DNA of 64,000 bases, from the NCBI RefSeq assembly GCF_900142965.1, contig NZ_FRCQ01000010.1, forward strand, positions 124,001 to 188,000, given 5' to 3'. Below the pieces are notes generated by a model. That model searched no databases. It was given only the letters and a program-made list of their open reading frames with translations, and was not told the DNA's origin. This document shows positions 1 to 8,797 of the stretch, in pieces. Positions within the stretch are counted from its first letter, which is position 1. Every line of letters begins with the position of its first letter. The position numbers and the translations under genes were made by a program. This stretch comes from Rhizobacter sp. OV335. GTDB lineage: Bacteria > Pseudomonadota > Gammaproteobacteria > Burkholderiales > Burkholderiaceae_C.

Positions 1-226
1 CCGATGACGAGGCGGCCGGGCTGCGCAGGCGATCGAACGCCAGCCGCGCCAGCTGCAGCGCATCGAGCCGCTGCCGTGCCGCGGTGCGGGCCTGCTGCAG
101 CGCCTGCTGCTGGTTCAGCATCGCGGCCGACAACAGCGACACGATCAGCAGCGCGACCAGCGCTTCGAGCAGGGCCGCCCCGGCGGGCGCCCGGGCGGTG
201 GGCCGCGACCTGCGGGCACGGCGCAT
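1..226 (-). CDS. minor type IV prepilin, PilV-like (partial, cut by window start)
   Basis: Only the first 75 codons are present. The protein starts with a basic leader ending in AGAALLEALVALLIVS, which is a class III prepilin signal: cleavage after Gly, Glu at +5 and a hydrophobic N-terminal helix. A polar helix rich in Gln, Arg and Leu follows. It would be an inner-membrane minor pilin processed by PilD that primes or decorates the type IV pilus. Its ATG overlaps the TGA of the PilX-like gene by four bases, so it is the fourth cistron of the pilin operon. The name PilV rests on the leader and on position; another minor pilin is possible because the globular domain lies outside the window. 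Confidence 0.7.
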   Translation of the reverse strand, partial: MRRARRSRPTARAPAGAALLEALVALLIVSLLSAAMLNQQQALQQARTAARQRLDALQLARLAFDRLRSPAASSS

Positions 227-1458
227 CAGAAGTCCCGCCAGCTGCCGGGCACGCGGGCGTAGGTGCCGCAGCACGCCTGCAGGTGCTCGACGACGCCGCT
301 GTCGTGGTCGATGCGGGTCGGGCCGCTGAGCAGCAGGTCGCTTTCGGCCAGCAGCACGCCGTGGATGTCGGCACCGCCGTCGTCGCGCCACCCGGCCGCG
401 CGCAGGTACAGCACCCCGTGGATGCGCACGACCCCACGCAGGTGCACCGGGCCGTCGACGACCAGCAGCACTGGTCGCTCGGGCGAGCCGAGTTCGGTGG
501 GCCCGTCCAGGTGCAGGCCGCCGTCGAGCCAGACCAGCGAGGGGGCGCCCGGGGCCGCGAGCGATTGCGCGAGTGCCTGGTCGCAAGGCGATGCACAGGC
601 GAGCTGCCGGGCGGCGGGTTGCGCCCGCCATGCCGCCACGTTCATCCGGAAGGCACTCGCGAAGAACTGCGCCGCGTCGAGCGAGGCGAGTGCCGCGTCG
701 CCGGCGACGATGGTCGACAGCGGCGGCGCGCCGGGCGGGCCGACCAGCCTGGCATCGCCCGGGTCGACATGGGCGCCGGTGTGCAGCGTGAGCCCGCCGC
801 TCGCGATGCCACGGTGGATCACGATCGGCCCGTCGCGCAGCTGCAGCGTACCGCGCACCGTGATCGCCGCTGCGGGCCGGACGTCGATCGCGGGAATGCG
901 GGCAACTTCTGTCCAGGCCCGTGTGACACGCAGGCCCGTGGGCGCATCCGCCCCCGGCGGTACTGTGCAGGCGGTGAGGGTGGTGAGGGTGGTGAGGGTG
1001 GTGAGGGTGGTGAGGGCGCCACTGCAACCGATCGACTCGATCGTGGCGACGCCCGACGCCGCTGTGCTCAGCTGCAGCGCGAAGGCCGCATAGGCCGTGT
1101 CGGCTGCGGTGCCGGGCTCGACGCTTGCGCCCGGTGGCGGGCATCGGCACGACCAGGTGCCATCGCCGAGCGCGCAGGACGGCATCGCTGACGTGCCCTG
1201 GTAGCGCTCGCGGAAGGTCGAGCCGTTGGCCACCGGTCGGCAGGCGTTGTCGACGGGGTGGTCGTCGTTGAGCCGGGCCAGCCCCCAGGCGAGGCCCGAT
1301 TGCGCCGCTTCGGTGGCCTGCGCCGCGCGCACGCGGTTGCCGGACGCCTGCAGCTCGAGCCAGGCCACGCGCGATGCGTAGGCCGCCGTCAGCGCGAGGG
1401 CGACGCCGACCACCAGCACGACGGCCAGCGCCGTGATGCCACGTTGGAGGTGTCTCAT
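226..1458 (-). CDS. PilX-like minor pilin / pilus assembly protein
   Basis: The 410-residue product begins with a short basic leader, RGITALAVVLVVGVALALTA, and a long hydrophobic helix like the PilX N-terminal domain. It lacks the Glu at +5 found in classical pilins, which is common in PilX-like proteins. The rest is a large Cys- and Gly-rich extracytoplasmic region. I chose the ATG at 1458 over the in-frame GTG at 1467 because it gives a four-base ATGA overlap with the end of pilW. Residues near 150-165 are a run of Thr-Leu-Thr encoded by a 9-bp tandem repeat. It probably acts in the tip-initiation complex of the type IV pilus. At 410 residues it is much longer than a typical PilX (about 170-200), so it may carry an extra adhesive domain. 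Confidence 0.7.
   Translation of the reverse strand: MRHLQRGITALAVVLVVGVALALTAAYASRVAWLELQASGNRVRAAQATEAAQSGLAWGLARLNDDHPVDNACRPVANGSTFRERYQGTSAMPSCALGDGTWSCRCPPPGASVEPGTAADTAYAAFALQLSTAASGVATIESIGCSGALTTLTTLTTLTTLTACTVPPGADAPTGLRVTRAWTEVARIPAIDVRPAAAITVRGTLQLRDGPIVIHRGIASGGLTLHTGAHVDPGDARLVGPPGAPPLSTIVAGDAALASLDAAQFFASAFRMNVAAWRAQPAARQLACASPCDQALAQSLAAPGAPSLVWLDGGLHLDGPTELGSPERPVLLVVDGPVHLRGVVRIHGVLYLRAAGWRDDGGADIHGVLLAESDLLLSGPTRIDHDSGVVEHLQACCGTYARVPGSWRDF
973..1017. repeat. 9-bp tandem repeat, 5 copies, inside the PilX-like gene
   Basis: Five head-to-tail copies of GGTGAGGGT (plus strand; the last copy ends in C). On the coding minus strand this yields a repeating Thr-Leu-Thr tract. The unit is a multiple of three, so slippage would lengthen or shorten the tract without a frameshift. 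Confidence 0.9.
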
Positions 1459-2123
1459 GCCGGGCACCCGCCCACCACGGCGTCATTGCGCACGCGCGCA
1501 TCGATCTCGGCCTCGCGCGGCGCGCCGCTGTCGGCGGCGTTGCCGGTGATCGCCTGGGCCTGCAGCCGGATGCGCACGCGGCGCTGCAGTTGGTACGGGC
1601 AAGCACTGGCACCGGACGCGGCATCGCAGCGCCGGCTGCAGAACTCCTGCAGGTCGACGCGTCGGCTGTCGGGCACGAATTCCAGCCGCGTGACCCGCAT
1701 CGACGAGGCATCGCTGAGGGCCTGCCAGTTGCCGTCGCCAAAGGCCATCTCGATGACGCCGCGGCGCAGCCGGTAGCCGAAGCGGCTGGCGGTGGCCTCC
1801 GGCCCGGCCGTCGCGGCGTAGTCGAAGCTCACGCTGTTGCCGTCCGGGGGCAGCGCGATGACCGGGTCGGGCGAGCTGGCTGCCGCTGCGGCGGCCGGCA
1901 TGCCGTGGCCGGCGCGGGCGAGATCGCGCGCGATCAGCTCGGCGATCGTCTGCAGGTCATGCGTCAGGCGCAGGTCGACCAGTTGCCGGCGGGTGTCGTG
2001 CAGCTGGACACCCAGCAGCCCGAGCGCGAGCACGACGACCGCGAGGCCGATCACCATGCCCACCATCAGTTCGACGAGCGTGAAGCCGCGGCCGCGCTGC
2101 GGCACGCCGTGATTCGGGGTCAT
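1455..2123 (-). CDS. pilW: PilW-like minor pilin
   Basis: This 222-residue protein has a textbook prepilin leader, RGFTLVELMVGMVIGLAVVV: cleavage after Gly, Phe at +1, Glu at +5. Hydrophobic residues run to about 40, followed by a soluble domain with four clustered Cys near residues 165-180. PilW proteins are inner-membrane minor pilins needed to start and stabilise type IV pili. A purine-rich stretch (GCTGAGGA) lies about seven bases before the ATG. The gene sits nine bases after the GspH/FimT-like gene and overlaps the PilX-like gene by four bases, so the four genes read as one transcript. Confidence 0.85.
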   Translation of the reverse strand: MTPNHGVPQRGRGFTLVELMVGMVIGLAVVVLALGLLGVQLHDTRRQLVDLRLTHDLQTIAELIARDLARAGHGMPAAAAAASSPDPVIALPPDGNSVSFDYAATAGPEATASRFGYRLRRGVIEMAFGDGNWQALSDASSMRVTRLEFVPDSRRVDLQEFCSRRCDAASGASACPYQLQRRVRIRLQAQAITGNAADSGAPREAEIDARVRNDAVVGGCPA

Positions 2124-2132
2124 GGTCGGTCC

Positions 2133-2678
2133 TCAGCAGGAGCGGTAGCCGGGCACCGCGCCCAGCGGCGAGCAACTGCGCACGCGTCCCAGCAGGTTCA
2201 CCACATGCTGGATCGCGAGGCCCGAGCCATTCGCCAGCCGCAGCGTGGCGGCCGGCGTGCTGGTGCCGTGTTGCGCGTCGAAGCTCATCGTCGGGACATT
2301 GGCCTGCAGGCTCAGCCGGTCTTCCACCGGCAGCGCGACGTTGCGGATCGCGTGGCCATCTGCTTCGCAGGCGGCCTGGCCTTGCGGCGTGCAGCGGCAC
2401 GCATCGATCGCTCCGACATAGACGACGTAACAGTTCGACGGTGTTGTCACGCCGCGAAAACCGATGCGCACGTTCTGGTTGCGGCCGATGGCTTCGCTGC
2501 GCGCGAGCCGCAGGTCGGCCGCGAGTTCGTTCGCCACCCCTTCGAGCCGCCGCGCCTCGGTCCAGCGCTGCAGGCTGGGCACTGCGATCAGCGCGAGCAC
2601 GGCGCACAGCGCCACGCACACCATCAACTCGACGAGCGTGAAACCGCCGGTCGATCCCGGCCTGGCTTGCTGGAACAT
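2133..2678 (-). CDS. GspH/FimT-like minor pseudopilin
   Basis: The product is 181 residues from the ATG at 2678, which has a strong AGGGGGAT ribosome site; in-frame codons further upstream lack one. The leader GGFTLVELMVCVALCAVLAL matches prepilin peptidase substrates, and the next stretch (SLQRWTEARRLEG, LRLARSEAIGRN) is typical of the GspH/FimT family. Several Cys follow. Expected role: minor pilin of the type IV pilus initiation complex, processed by PilD. It is the first gene of the minor pilin operon and lies downstream of nrdR, separated by an inverted repeat. Confidence 0.85.
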   Translation of the reverse strand: MFQQARPGSTGGFTLVELMVCVALCAVLALIAVPSLQRWTEARRLEGVANELAADLRLARSEAIGRNQNVRIGFRGVTTPSNCYVVYVGAIDACRCTPQGQAACEADGHAIRNVALPVEDRLSLQANVPTMSFDAQHGTSTPAATLRLANGSGLAIQHVVNLLGRVRSCSPLGAVPGYRSC

Positions 2679-2760
2679 GGATGATCCCCCTGATGAATGG
2701 ACGCGGACTTTAGGAAGTGCCGCGCCATCGGCCACTCCCCCGATGGGGGGAGAAGGGGCT

Positions 2761-2799
2761 GAAACCACCCTCGGACGTACCGGTACGTGAGGGGGTTTC
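2761..2799. repeat. imperfect inverted repeat between nrdR and the pilin operon
   Basis: A long dyad centred on the 14-bp palindrome ACGTACCGGTACGT (2775-2788). Arms GAAACC...CTC and GAGGGGGTTTC extend it to about 39 bp. A second small dyad (CTCCCCCGATGGGGGGAG) lies just before it. No T-run follows on either strand, so it may be a factor-dependent stop or mRNA-stabilising hairpin after nrdR, or a dispersed palindromic element. It differs in sequence from the GntR operators near 62.4 kb despite sharing GTACG. Confidence 0.5.
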
Positions 2800-2836
2800 G
2801 GGGGGATTTGCGAGGTTCGGGGTGTTGTGTACCGGT

Positions 2837-3280
2837 TCAGATATCCCGGATCAGCTGCCTGAATTCGTCGACATCTTCAAAGCTGCGGTAGACCGATGCG
2901 AAGCGCACGTAGGCGACCTTGTCGATGCGCTTGAGCTCGCGCATCACCAGTTCGCCGAGGCGCGTCGACGGCACTTCCTTGGCGCCGCTGTTGAGCAGCT
3001 TGTCCTGGATGCGCTCCATCGCCGCGTCGATCTGCTCGACGCTGACCGGCCGCTTGCGCAGCGCCAGCGTCATCGACGCGCGGATCTTCGAGGCGTCGAA
3101 ATCGGCGCGCGTGCCGTCCTTCTTGACGACGGACGGCAGCGCGATCTCGGCACGCTCGTAGGTGGTGAAGCGCTTGTCGCAGCTCTGGCAGCGGCGGCGC
3201 CTGCGCACCACGTCGCCCTCATCGGACTCGCGCGTCTCGACGACCTGGGTTTCCTCGTGACTGCAGAAGGGGCAGCGCAC
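2837..3280 (-). CDS. nrdR: transcriptional repressor NrdR
   Basis: This 147-residue protein has the full NrdR layout. An N-terminal zinc ribbon carries Cys pairs at CPFC (residues 3-6) and CQSC, followed by the basic KRFTTYER segment. An ATP-cone domain (about 46-136) contains [16 protein letters not shown] and [29 protein letters not shown]. NrdR senses ATP/dATP and represses ribonucleotide reductase genes. Translation starts at GTG, 3280. It follows glyA by about 35 bases on the same strand; glyA-nrdR is a conserved order in betaproteobacteria. No nrd genes or NrdR boxes were noticed in this window. Confidence 0.97.
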   Translation of the reverse strand: MRCPFCSHEETQVVETRESDEGDVVRRRRRCQSCDKRFTTYERAEIALPSVVKKDGTRADFDASKIRASMTLALRKRPVSVEQIDAAMERIQDKLLNSGAKEVPSTRLGELVMRELKRIDKVAYVRFASVYRSFEDVDEFRQLIRDI

Positions 3281-3315
3281 GACTCAGCAGCCGGGGTTCA
3301 TCAGCCGATCCATCA

Positions 3316-4566
3316 TCAGCGATACACCGGGAAGTCGCGCGTCAGCGCGGCCACCTTGGCCTTCACCGCCTCGATCACCGATTCGTCGTTCGGCTTGTCC
3401 AGCACGTCGGCGATCAGGTGGGCGGTGGCCCGGGCCTGTTCCTCCTTGAAGCCGCGCGTCGTGAAGGCCGGGCTGCCCAGGCGGATGCCGCTGGTCACCA
3501 TCGGCTTCTGCGGGTCGTTCGGGATGCCGTTCTTGTTGCAGGTCATGTGGGCGCGACCCAGCAGCGCCTCGGCTTCCTTGCCGGTCAGGTTCTTCGGGCG
3601 CAGGTCGACCAGCATCACGTGGCTCTCGGTGCGGCCGCTGACGATGCGCAGGCCGCGCTCGATCAGTGTTTCGGCCAGCACGACCGCGTTCTTCGCGACC
3701 TGCTGCTGGTAGACCTTGAACTCGGGCGCCAGCGCTTCCTTGAAGGCCACTGCCTTGGCGGCGATCACGTGCATCAGCGGGCCGCCCTGGATGCCGGGGA
3801 AGATCGCGCTGTTGATCTTCTTCGCGATGGCTTCGTCGTTCATCACGATGATGCCGCCGCGCGGGCCGCGCAGGCTCTTGTGGGTGGTCGAGGTCACGAC
3901 GTCGGCGTGCGGCACCGGGTTCGGGTAGACGCCCGCGGCGATCAGGCCGGCGTAGTGCGCCATGTCGACCATGAAGATCGCGCCGACGGCCTTGGCCACC
4001 TTCGCGAAGCGCTCGAAGTCGATGCGCAGGCTGTAGGCCGACGCGCCGGCGATGATCAGCTTCGGCTTGTGCTCGTGCGCGAGGCGCTCCATCGCGTCGT
4101 AGTCGATCTCTTCCTTGGCGTTCAGGCCGTAGCTGACGACCTTGAACCACTTGCCGCTCATGTTCAGCGACATGCCGTGCGTCAGGTGGCCGCCTTCGGC
4201 GAGGCTCATGCCCATGATGGTGTCGCCGGGCTGCAGCAGGCCGAAGAACACCGCCTGGTTGGCTTGCGAGCCGGAGTTGGCTTGCACGTTGGCGTGCTGG
4301 GCGCCGAACAGCTGCTTCACGCGGTCGATCGCGAGCTGCTCGACGATGTCGACGTATTCGCAGCCACCGTAGTAGCGCTTGCCGGGATAGCCCTCGGCGT
4401 ACTTGTTGGTCAGCTGGCTGCCCTGCGCGGCCATCACGGCCGGCGAGGCGTAGTTCTCCGAGGCGATCAGCTCGATGTGATCTTCCTGGCGCTGGTTCTC
4501 GCTCTGGATCGCGGCGAAGAGTTCGGGGTCCACCTGGGCAACGGTGGAGTGGGTGCGGTCGAACAT
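3316..4566 (-). CDS. glyA: serine hydroxymethyltransferase
   Basis: The 416-residue protein matches GlyA in length and motifs throughout. It has the substrate/PLP segment near [13 protein letters not shown], the conserved [15 protein letters not shown] loop, and the PLP Schiff-base Lys230 in [13 protein letters not shown]. It converts serine and tetrahydrofolate to glycine and 5,10-methylene-tetrahydrofolate in the cytoplasm and supplies one-carbon units for purines, thymidylate and methionine. The ATG at 4566 has an AGAGGA ribosome site eight bases upstream. nrdR follows on the same strand. The 240 bases between glyA and the next gene (4567-4806) hold the glyA leader; no riboswitch fold was recognised there. 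Confidence 0.98.
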   Translation of the reverse strand: MFDRTHSTVAQVDPELFAAIQSENQRQEDHIELIASENYASPAVMAAQGSQLTNKYAEGYPGKRYYGGCEYVDIVEQLAIDRVKQLFGAQHANVQANSGSQANQAVFFGLLQPGDTIMGMSLAEGGHLTHGMSLNMSGKWFKVVSYGLNAKEEIDYDAMERLAHEHKPKLIIAGASAYSLRIDFERFAKVAKAVGAIFMVDMAHYAGLIAAGVYPNPVPHADVVTSTTHKSLRGPRGGIIVMNDEAIAKKINSAIFPGIQGGPLMHVIAAKAVAFKEALAPEFKVYQQQVAKNAVVLAETLIERGLRIVSGRTESHVMLVDLRPKNLTGKEAEALLGRAHMTCNKNGIPNDPQKPMVTSGIRLGSPAFTTRGFKEEQARATAHLIADVLDKPNDESVIEAVKAKVAALTRDFPVYR

Positions 4567-4806
4567 GGCTGGCAGTCCTCTTCAACAGAAGACCCCGGGG
4601 CGGATCACGCGAGGCGGACTCACGTGGCCACAGGGCTGCCCAGGCGAACGGCTGAACCGGTGCCGGAAACCCGGAACCGGCTGCGCTTCCCGGTGGTTCA
4701 CCACCTCAGGCCCGCGGGCTTCACGTCGACCTTCATGTCGACCGTGACGCCCGGTGCCCCATCGCCAGTTGCGCAGCCCGCGGAGTGTACCGCGGCCCTT
4801 GAAGCC

Positions 4807-5721
4807 TCAGCGCAGCGAGGCCACCTGCCGAGCAGCCTGGGGGGCCATCGACACCGGCGTCGGCTCGATGACAGCCGGCTCGGCCTGCAGCGGCGTGCCC
4901 GGCAGCGCGACCGGTGTCGGCACCACCAGCGGCGCGAACACCGGCACCGACTTGCCATCGGCCACCATGCGCAGGTGCTCGCGCTCGGCCAGCACCTTGC
5001 CGGCATAGCCGCCGTCGTCGTTCAGGTTGGCGGCGCCCACGTAGAAGCGCAGCCCGGCCTCGACACCGCCGGCACGCGCGATGCATTCCTTCAGCACCTG
5101 GGCGCCGACCCGCAGGTTCGTCACCGGGTCGAAGGCCGCATGGTTGCCGCCGAAGGCTTCGTACTTGTCGTCGTGCACGCGGGTCATCACCTGCATCAGG
5201 CCTTGCGCGCCGACCGAACTCTGGGCGAACGGGTTGAAGCTGGATTCGATCGCCATGATCGCGAGGATCAGCGTCGGGTCGAGCCCCGACTTGGCGCCGA
5301 CCGACCAGGCCTCCTTGACGAGCCGGCTGACCGGCTCGGGGGCCACGCGGTAGCGGCGCGAGATCCACAGCGCGACGGCCGCCTGCTGCTTGGTCAGGTC
5401 GCGCGGGTCGGCCGCGGTGGCGCGGCTGACGGCATCGGGCTCGACCAGGTCGTTCAGCGCCAGTGCGGTGCCTTCGACCCGGGCGTCGTGACGCGCCCGC
5501 AGCCAATCGAGCGCGCGGCCCTCGGCGGCATGGCGCAGGTCGGCGCGGCCGCCCACGAACAGCACGATCGCGACGATCACCAGCCCCAGCAGGGCCAGGC
5601 CGTTGTGGCTCACCTCCAGCAGACCGTGGCCCACGTCACGCAGAAAGACCGCGCTCGATCGAGCGGCGGTGTCGCGGGCGTCCTGAAATCCCGCGATCCA
5701 TTGTTGAAGCGCTGTCGTCAT
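4807..5721 (-). CDS. membrane-anchored lytic transglycosylase (SLT domain)
   Basis: The 304-residue protein starts at the ATG at 5721, preceded by AAGGAGTGAC; upstream in-frame codons lack a ribosome site. One transmembrane helix lies at about residues 40-60 (NGLALLGLVIVAIVLFVGG), followed by a periplasmic domain. The SLT/lysozyme-like core has the catalytic Glu in AIESSFNPFAQS, then GAQGLMQVM and, further on, FYVGAANLNDDGGYAGKVL. It should cleave peptidoglycan between MurNAc and GlcNAc. The C-terminal 50 residues are Pro/Ala/Val rich and disordered. It is divergent from ubiD; the 265 bases between them must hold both promoters, but no clear consensus stands out. Confidence 0.9.
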   Translation of the reverse strand: MTTALQQWIAGFQDARDTAARSSAVFLRDVGHGLLEVSHNGLALLGLVIVAIVLFVGGRADLRHAAEGRALDWLRARHDARVEGTALALNDLVEPDAVSRATAADPRDLTKQQAAVALWISRRYRVAPEPVSRLVKEAWSVGAKSGLDPTLILAIMAIESSFNPFAQSSVGAQGLMQVMTRVHDDKYEAFGGNHAAFDPVTNLRVGAQVLKECIARAGGVEAGLRFYVGAANLNDDGGYAGKVLAEREHLRMVADGKSVPVFAPLVVPTPVALPGTPLQAEPAVIEPTPVSMAPQAARQVASLR

Positions 5722-5986
5722 GTCACTCCTTTTCAGTCCGTCTTGCGCCTCGACCGCCGCGGCACGGGGCTCGGCGGTGCGAGAGGTGACGGTGATAATC
5801 GACCGCAGATCGACTCCGGGAGACTCCGGAACCGCTCCGCGGCTTGCTCGTCGGCAGCGTGATCCCCGCAGCCACCTCCTGTGGTATGCGGGTTTACCCT
5901 GGTCAGTTCTCAGGGTGTCGCGAATTCTAGGAACTTGATTCATAACCAGTCAAGGATAAGGATGCCACTCTTCATAACTAAAAGAC

Positions 5987-7543
5987 ATGAAATACCGTGA
6001 CCTGAGGGACTTCATGGCGGGCCTGGAACGCGCCGGTGAGCTCAAACGCATCGCCGAACCAGTCTCCGCGCGGCTCGAAATGACAGCGATCAGCGACTCC
6101 GTGCTGCGCGCCGGCGGTCCGGCACTGTGGTTCGAACGCCCCGCTGGTTACAAAATTTCGGCCTTGACGAACCTGTTCGGAACGCCTCGTCGGGTGGCCC
6201 AGGGCATGGGCGCCACCGAGGTGAGCGAGCTGCGCGACGTGGGTCGGGTGCTGGCCAGCCTGAAGGAGCCGGAGCCGCCGAAGGGGCTGAAAGACACCGG
6301 CCGTTTGTTACAAATGGTCAAGGCGCTGTGGGACATGAAGCCGTCCGCGGTGCGCTCGGCGCCGTGCCAGCAGGAGATCCTGCAAGGCAGCGAGGTCGAT
6401 CTCGGCGAGCTGCCGGTGCAGACTTGCTGGCCCCTGGATGCGGGGCCCCTGATCACGTGGGGGCTGGTGATCACGCGCGGCCCGCAGGCTTCGCCGACGG
6501 CCCGCCGCCGCCAGAACCTGGGCATCTACCGCCAGCAGGTGATCGGCCGCAACGAGGTCATCATGCGCTGGCTGGCCCACCGCGGCGGGGCGCTCGACTT
6601 CCGCGACTTCGCGCTCGCCAACCCGGGCAAGCCGTTCCCGATCGCGGTGGCGCTCGGCGCCGATCCGGCGACCATCCTCGGCGCCGTCACGCCGGTGCCC
6701 GACAGCCTGTCCGAGTACCAGTTCGCCGGCCTGTTGCGCGGCAGCCGCACCGAGGTGGTCGACACCGCGGTCGGCGAGCCCGGCTGGATGCTGCAGGCCC
6801 CGGCCAGCGCCGAGATCGTGCTCGAAGGCCACATCCCGGTGGTGCCCGCCGGGTTCAGCGGCACCAGCGAGCACGGCGTGGCGCTGAAGGAGGTCGGCGG
6901 CTACCTGCATGCACTCGAAGGGCCGTTCGGCGACCACACCGGCTATTACAACGAGCAGGACTGGTTCCCGGTGTTCCGCATCGACCGGCTGACGCGCCGG
7001 CGCGATCCGATCTACCACTCCACCTACACCGGCAAGCCGCCCGACGAGCCGGCGGTGCTGGGCGTCGCGCTGAACGAGGTGTTCGTGCCGATCCTGCAGA
7101 AGCAGTTTCCGGAGATCGTCGACTTCTACCTGCCGCCCGAGGGCTGCAGCTACCGGATGGCGATCGTCAGCATCCGCAAGAGCTACCCCGGCCATGCGAA
7201 GCGGCTGATGTTCGGCATCTGGAGCTTCCTGCGCCAGTTCATGTACACGAAGTTCATCGTCGTGACCGACGACGACGTCGACATCCGCAGCTGGCAGGAG
7301 GTGATCTGGGCGATCACGACGCGCATGGACCCGGTGCGCGACACGACGCTGGTCGAGAACACGCCGATCGACTACCTCGATTTCGCGTCGCCGGTCAGCG
7401 GGCTGGGCGGCAAGATGGGGCTGGATGCCACCAACAAGTGGCCGGGCGAGACCGCGCGCGAATGGGGGCGCAGCATCCGCATGGATGCCGAGGTCGAGCA
7501 GAAGGTGGCGCAGATCGTCGCCGGCGTGATGGCGGCGCGCTGA
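5987..7543 (+). CDS. ubiD: UbiD family decarboxylase (3-octaprenyl-4-hydroxybenzoate carboxy-lyase)
   Basis: This 518-residue protein is full length for UbiD (E. coli UbiD is 497). It carries the prenylated-FMN and metal binding region [19 protein letters not shown] followed by [11 protein letters not shown] (about residues 180-210). It also has the EIVLEGHIP segment and the conserved C-terminal [13 protein letters not shown]. UbiD decarboxylates the polyprenyl-hydroxybenzoate intermediate of ubiquinone synthesis and needs prFMN from UbiX; no ubiX is in this window. It is monocistronic on the plus strand, followed after about 180 bases by a strong terminator. No good Shine-Dalgarno precedes the ATG. 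The start fits the family N-terminus ([10 protein letters not shown]). Confidence 0.96.
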   Translation: MKYRDLRDFMAGLERAGELKRIAEPVSARLEMTAISDSVLRAGGPALWFERPAGYKISALTNLFGTPRRVAQGMGATEVSELRDVGRVLASLKEPEPPKGLKDTGRLLQMVKALWDMKPSAVRSAPCQQEILQGSEVDLGELPVQTCWPLDAGPLITWGLVITRGPQASPTARRRQNLGIYRQQVIGRNEVIMRWLAHRGGALDFRDFALANPGKPFPIAVALGADPATILGAVTPVPDSLSEYQFAGLLRGSRTEVVDTAVGEPGWMLQAPASAEIVLEGHIPVVPAGFSGTSEHGVALKEVGGYLHALEGPFGDHTGYYNEQDWFPVFRIDRLTRRRDPIYHSTYTGKPPDEPAVLGVALNEVFVPILQKQFPEIVDFYLPPEGCSYRMAIVSIRKSYPGHAKRLMFGIWSFLRQFMYTKFIVVTDDDVDIRSWQEVIWAITTRMDPVRDTTLVENTPIDYLDFASPVSGLGGKMGLDATNKWPGETAREWGRSIRMDAEVEQKVAQIVAGVMAAR

Positions 7544-7725
7544 AGCGCGGTGCTGTCGGTTACCAATTCGACGCAGATTCCTCGAATGCGTCCTTGAATC
7601 GCCGCCGAGCGTCGTCTAAGTTTGGTGGGCCTGCATGCAGGCAACCTCACCGGCGCAGTCCCTGCGCACCAGGAGCCCTGGACCCACTTCCTCCGGAGCC
7701 CCGAGTTGGCAACGTCAGTTGCCCG

Positions 7726-7763
7726 CCCCTCCCACCGCAAGGTCGGGAGGGGTTTCGACTTTT
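7726..7763 (+). terminator. Rho-independent terminator downstream of ubiD
   Basis: CCCCTCCCACC, loop GCAA, then GGTCGGGAGGGG (one bulged C), followed by TTTCGACTTTT. The T-rich tail is on the plus strand, so it ends the ubiD transcript just before the convergent ydcF-like gene. A smaller hairpin, GGCAAC-GTCA-GTTGCC (7708-7723), lies immediately upstream. Confidence 0.85.
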
Positions 7764-7772
7764 GGGGGACCG

Positions 7773-8582
7773 TCAGGCCCGCACCAAGCTGCCCAGCAGC
7801 TCGTGCAGCGCGTTGCGCACGTTCGTGAAGCCACGCGCCGTCGGCACCCATTCGAGCGACTTGGTGTCGACCCGCACCGCCAGGCCCATCGGTGCCGGCT
7901 GGATCTTGATGCTGCCGCGCGCCGCGTCTTCGAACACCGCCACCGAGCGCGGCATGTGCCAGCCGTGCGTCACCAGCACGATCTGGGTGATGCCGGCCGG
8001 CTTCAGCAAGGCGACGCTGCGGGCGGCGTTCTCGCGGGTGTCCTTCGACTGGTCCTCGACCCATTTCAGCGGATGGCCGAAATCCTGGGCCGCGATGCGC
8101 GCCGCCGTCTGCGCTTCCGGCTGGCCGTCGGGCTGCGACCAGCCGAGACCGCCGCTGAAGGCGACCGGCAGGCCGGTCTCGCGGCTGAGCCACAGGCCGT
8201 AGCGCAGGCGCTCCAGCGAGAACGAATTGAGGTTGGCCACGCCGTATTCGGGCGCCAGCGCCTCCTGCCCGCCACCGAGCACGACGATCGCGATCGGCTG
8301 CTTCGCCTGCGCCGCGGCCTTCAGTTCGGCAACCTGCTCGCGGGTCAGCGCCGGCGGCACCTTCAGCGCGACCTGGTTCAGGAACTGCGCGGTGCCGCTG
8401 CAGGCGCTGAACCACAGCCCGAGCGTGGACAGCAGGATCACCAGCCAGCCGAGGCCGCGGCGCGGCAGGATCAGCCGGGCGCCGATCAGCACCAGCAGCA
8501 GCAGCGGCACCGGTGGCAGCACGAGCGCGCTCAGGATGGGCTTCCAGGATTCGATGCCGAGCAGGTTCAGCAGGCTGTTCAT
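7773..8582 (-). CDS. YdcF/ElyC-like membrane protein (DUF218)
   Basis: The 269-residue protein has two N-terminal transmembrane helices (about 15-38 and 43-62), then the DUF218 domain. That domain contains the hallmark IAIVVLGGGQE near residue 100, SLERLRYGLWL, and SKDTRENAARSV followed by ITQIVLVTHGWHMPRSVAVFE. Family members such as ElyC and SanA affect envelope integrity and peptidoglycan or lipid-carrier metabolism; the biochemical reaction is not settled. The C-terminal domain should face the periplasm. It is convergent with ubiD and divergent from msrA. There is no strong ribosome site before the ATG at 8582. Confidence 0.85.
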   Translation of the reverse strand: MNSLLNLLGIESWKPILSALVLPPVPLLLLVLIGARLILPRRGLGWLVILLSTLGLWFSACSGTAQFLNQVALKVPPALTREQVAELKAAAQAKQPIAIVVLGGGQEALAPEYGVANLNSFSLERLRYGLWLSRETGLPVAFSGGLGWSQPDGQPEAQTAARIAAQDFGHPLKWVEDQSKDTRENAARSVALLKPAGITQIVLVTHGWHMPRSVAVFEDAARGSIKIQPAPMGLAVRVDTKSLEWVPTARGFTNVRNALHELLGSLVRA

Positions 8583-8669
8583 GCGCTGGTTCCGGAGGGG
8601 ACGTAGACAAGGGACCGGCGCGGGCGCCAGCGTGGCGGCTGGATTGTGCCGGCGAGTCAGCGCTCACAG

Positions 8670-8686
8670 GCGTGAATCGTTCACGC
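8670..8686. promoter_or_regulatory. inverted repeat in the ydcF-msrA intergenic region (possible operator)
   Basis: GCGTGAA-TCG-TTCACGC, perfect 7-bp arms, in the 215-bp divergent gap between the ydcF-like gene and msrA. No promoter hexamers could be placed around it convincingly, so operator function is only a guess. The rest of this gap holds nothing recognisable apart from the msrA ribosome site. Confidence 0.25.
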
Positions 8687-8797
8687 TTGGTCCGGTCGGC
8701 CCGCCATCGTTGTCAGGACGCACACCGCTGCCCGACTGAGCCGCCTTGCCTTGCAAACTGCGCGGGCGCAATCATCTGGGCTGTCCAAGGAGATCTC

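Noticed and set aside
4-1191. 395-codon open frame on the plus strand across the pilin genes
   Set aside because: Low-complexity Arg/Gly/Ala translation with a GGE repeat. The minus strand encodes clear PilX- and PilV-like pilins with overlapping starts, so this is an antisense shadow of high GC content.
3418-5862. 814-codon plus-strand frame across glyA and the transglycosylase gene
   Set aside because: It spans two well-supported minus-strand genes and an intergenic region and shows no domain.
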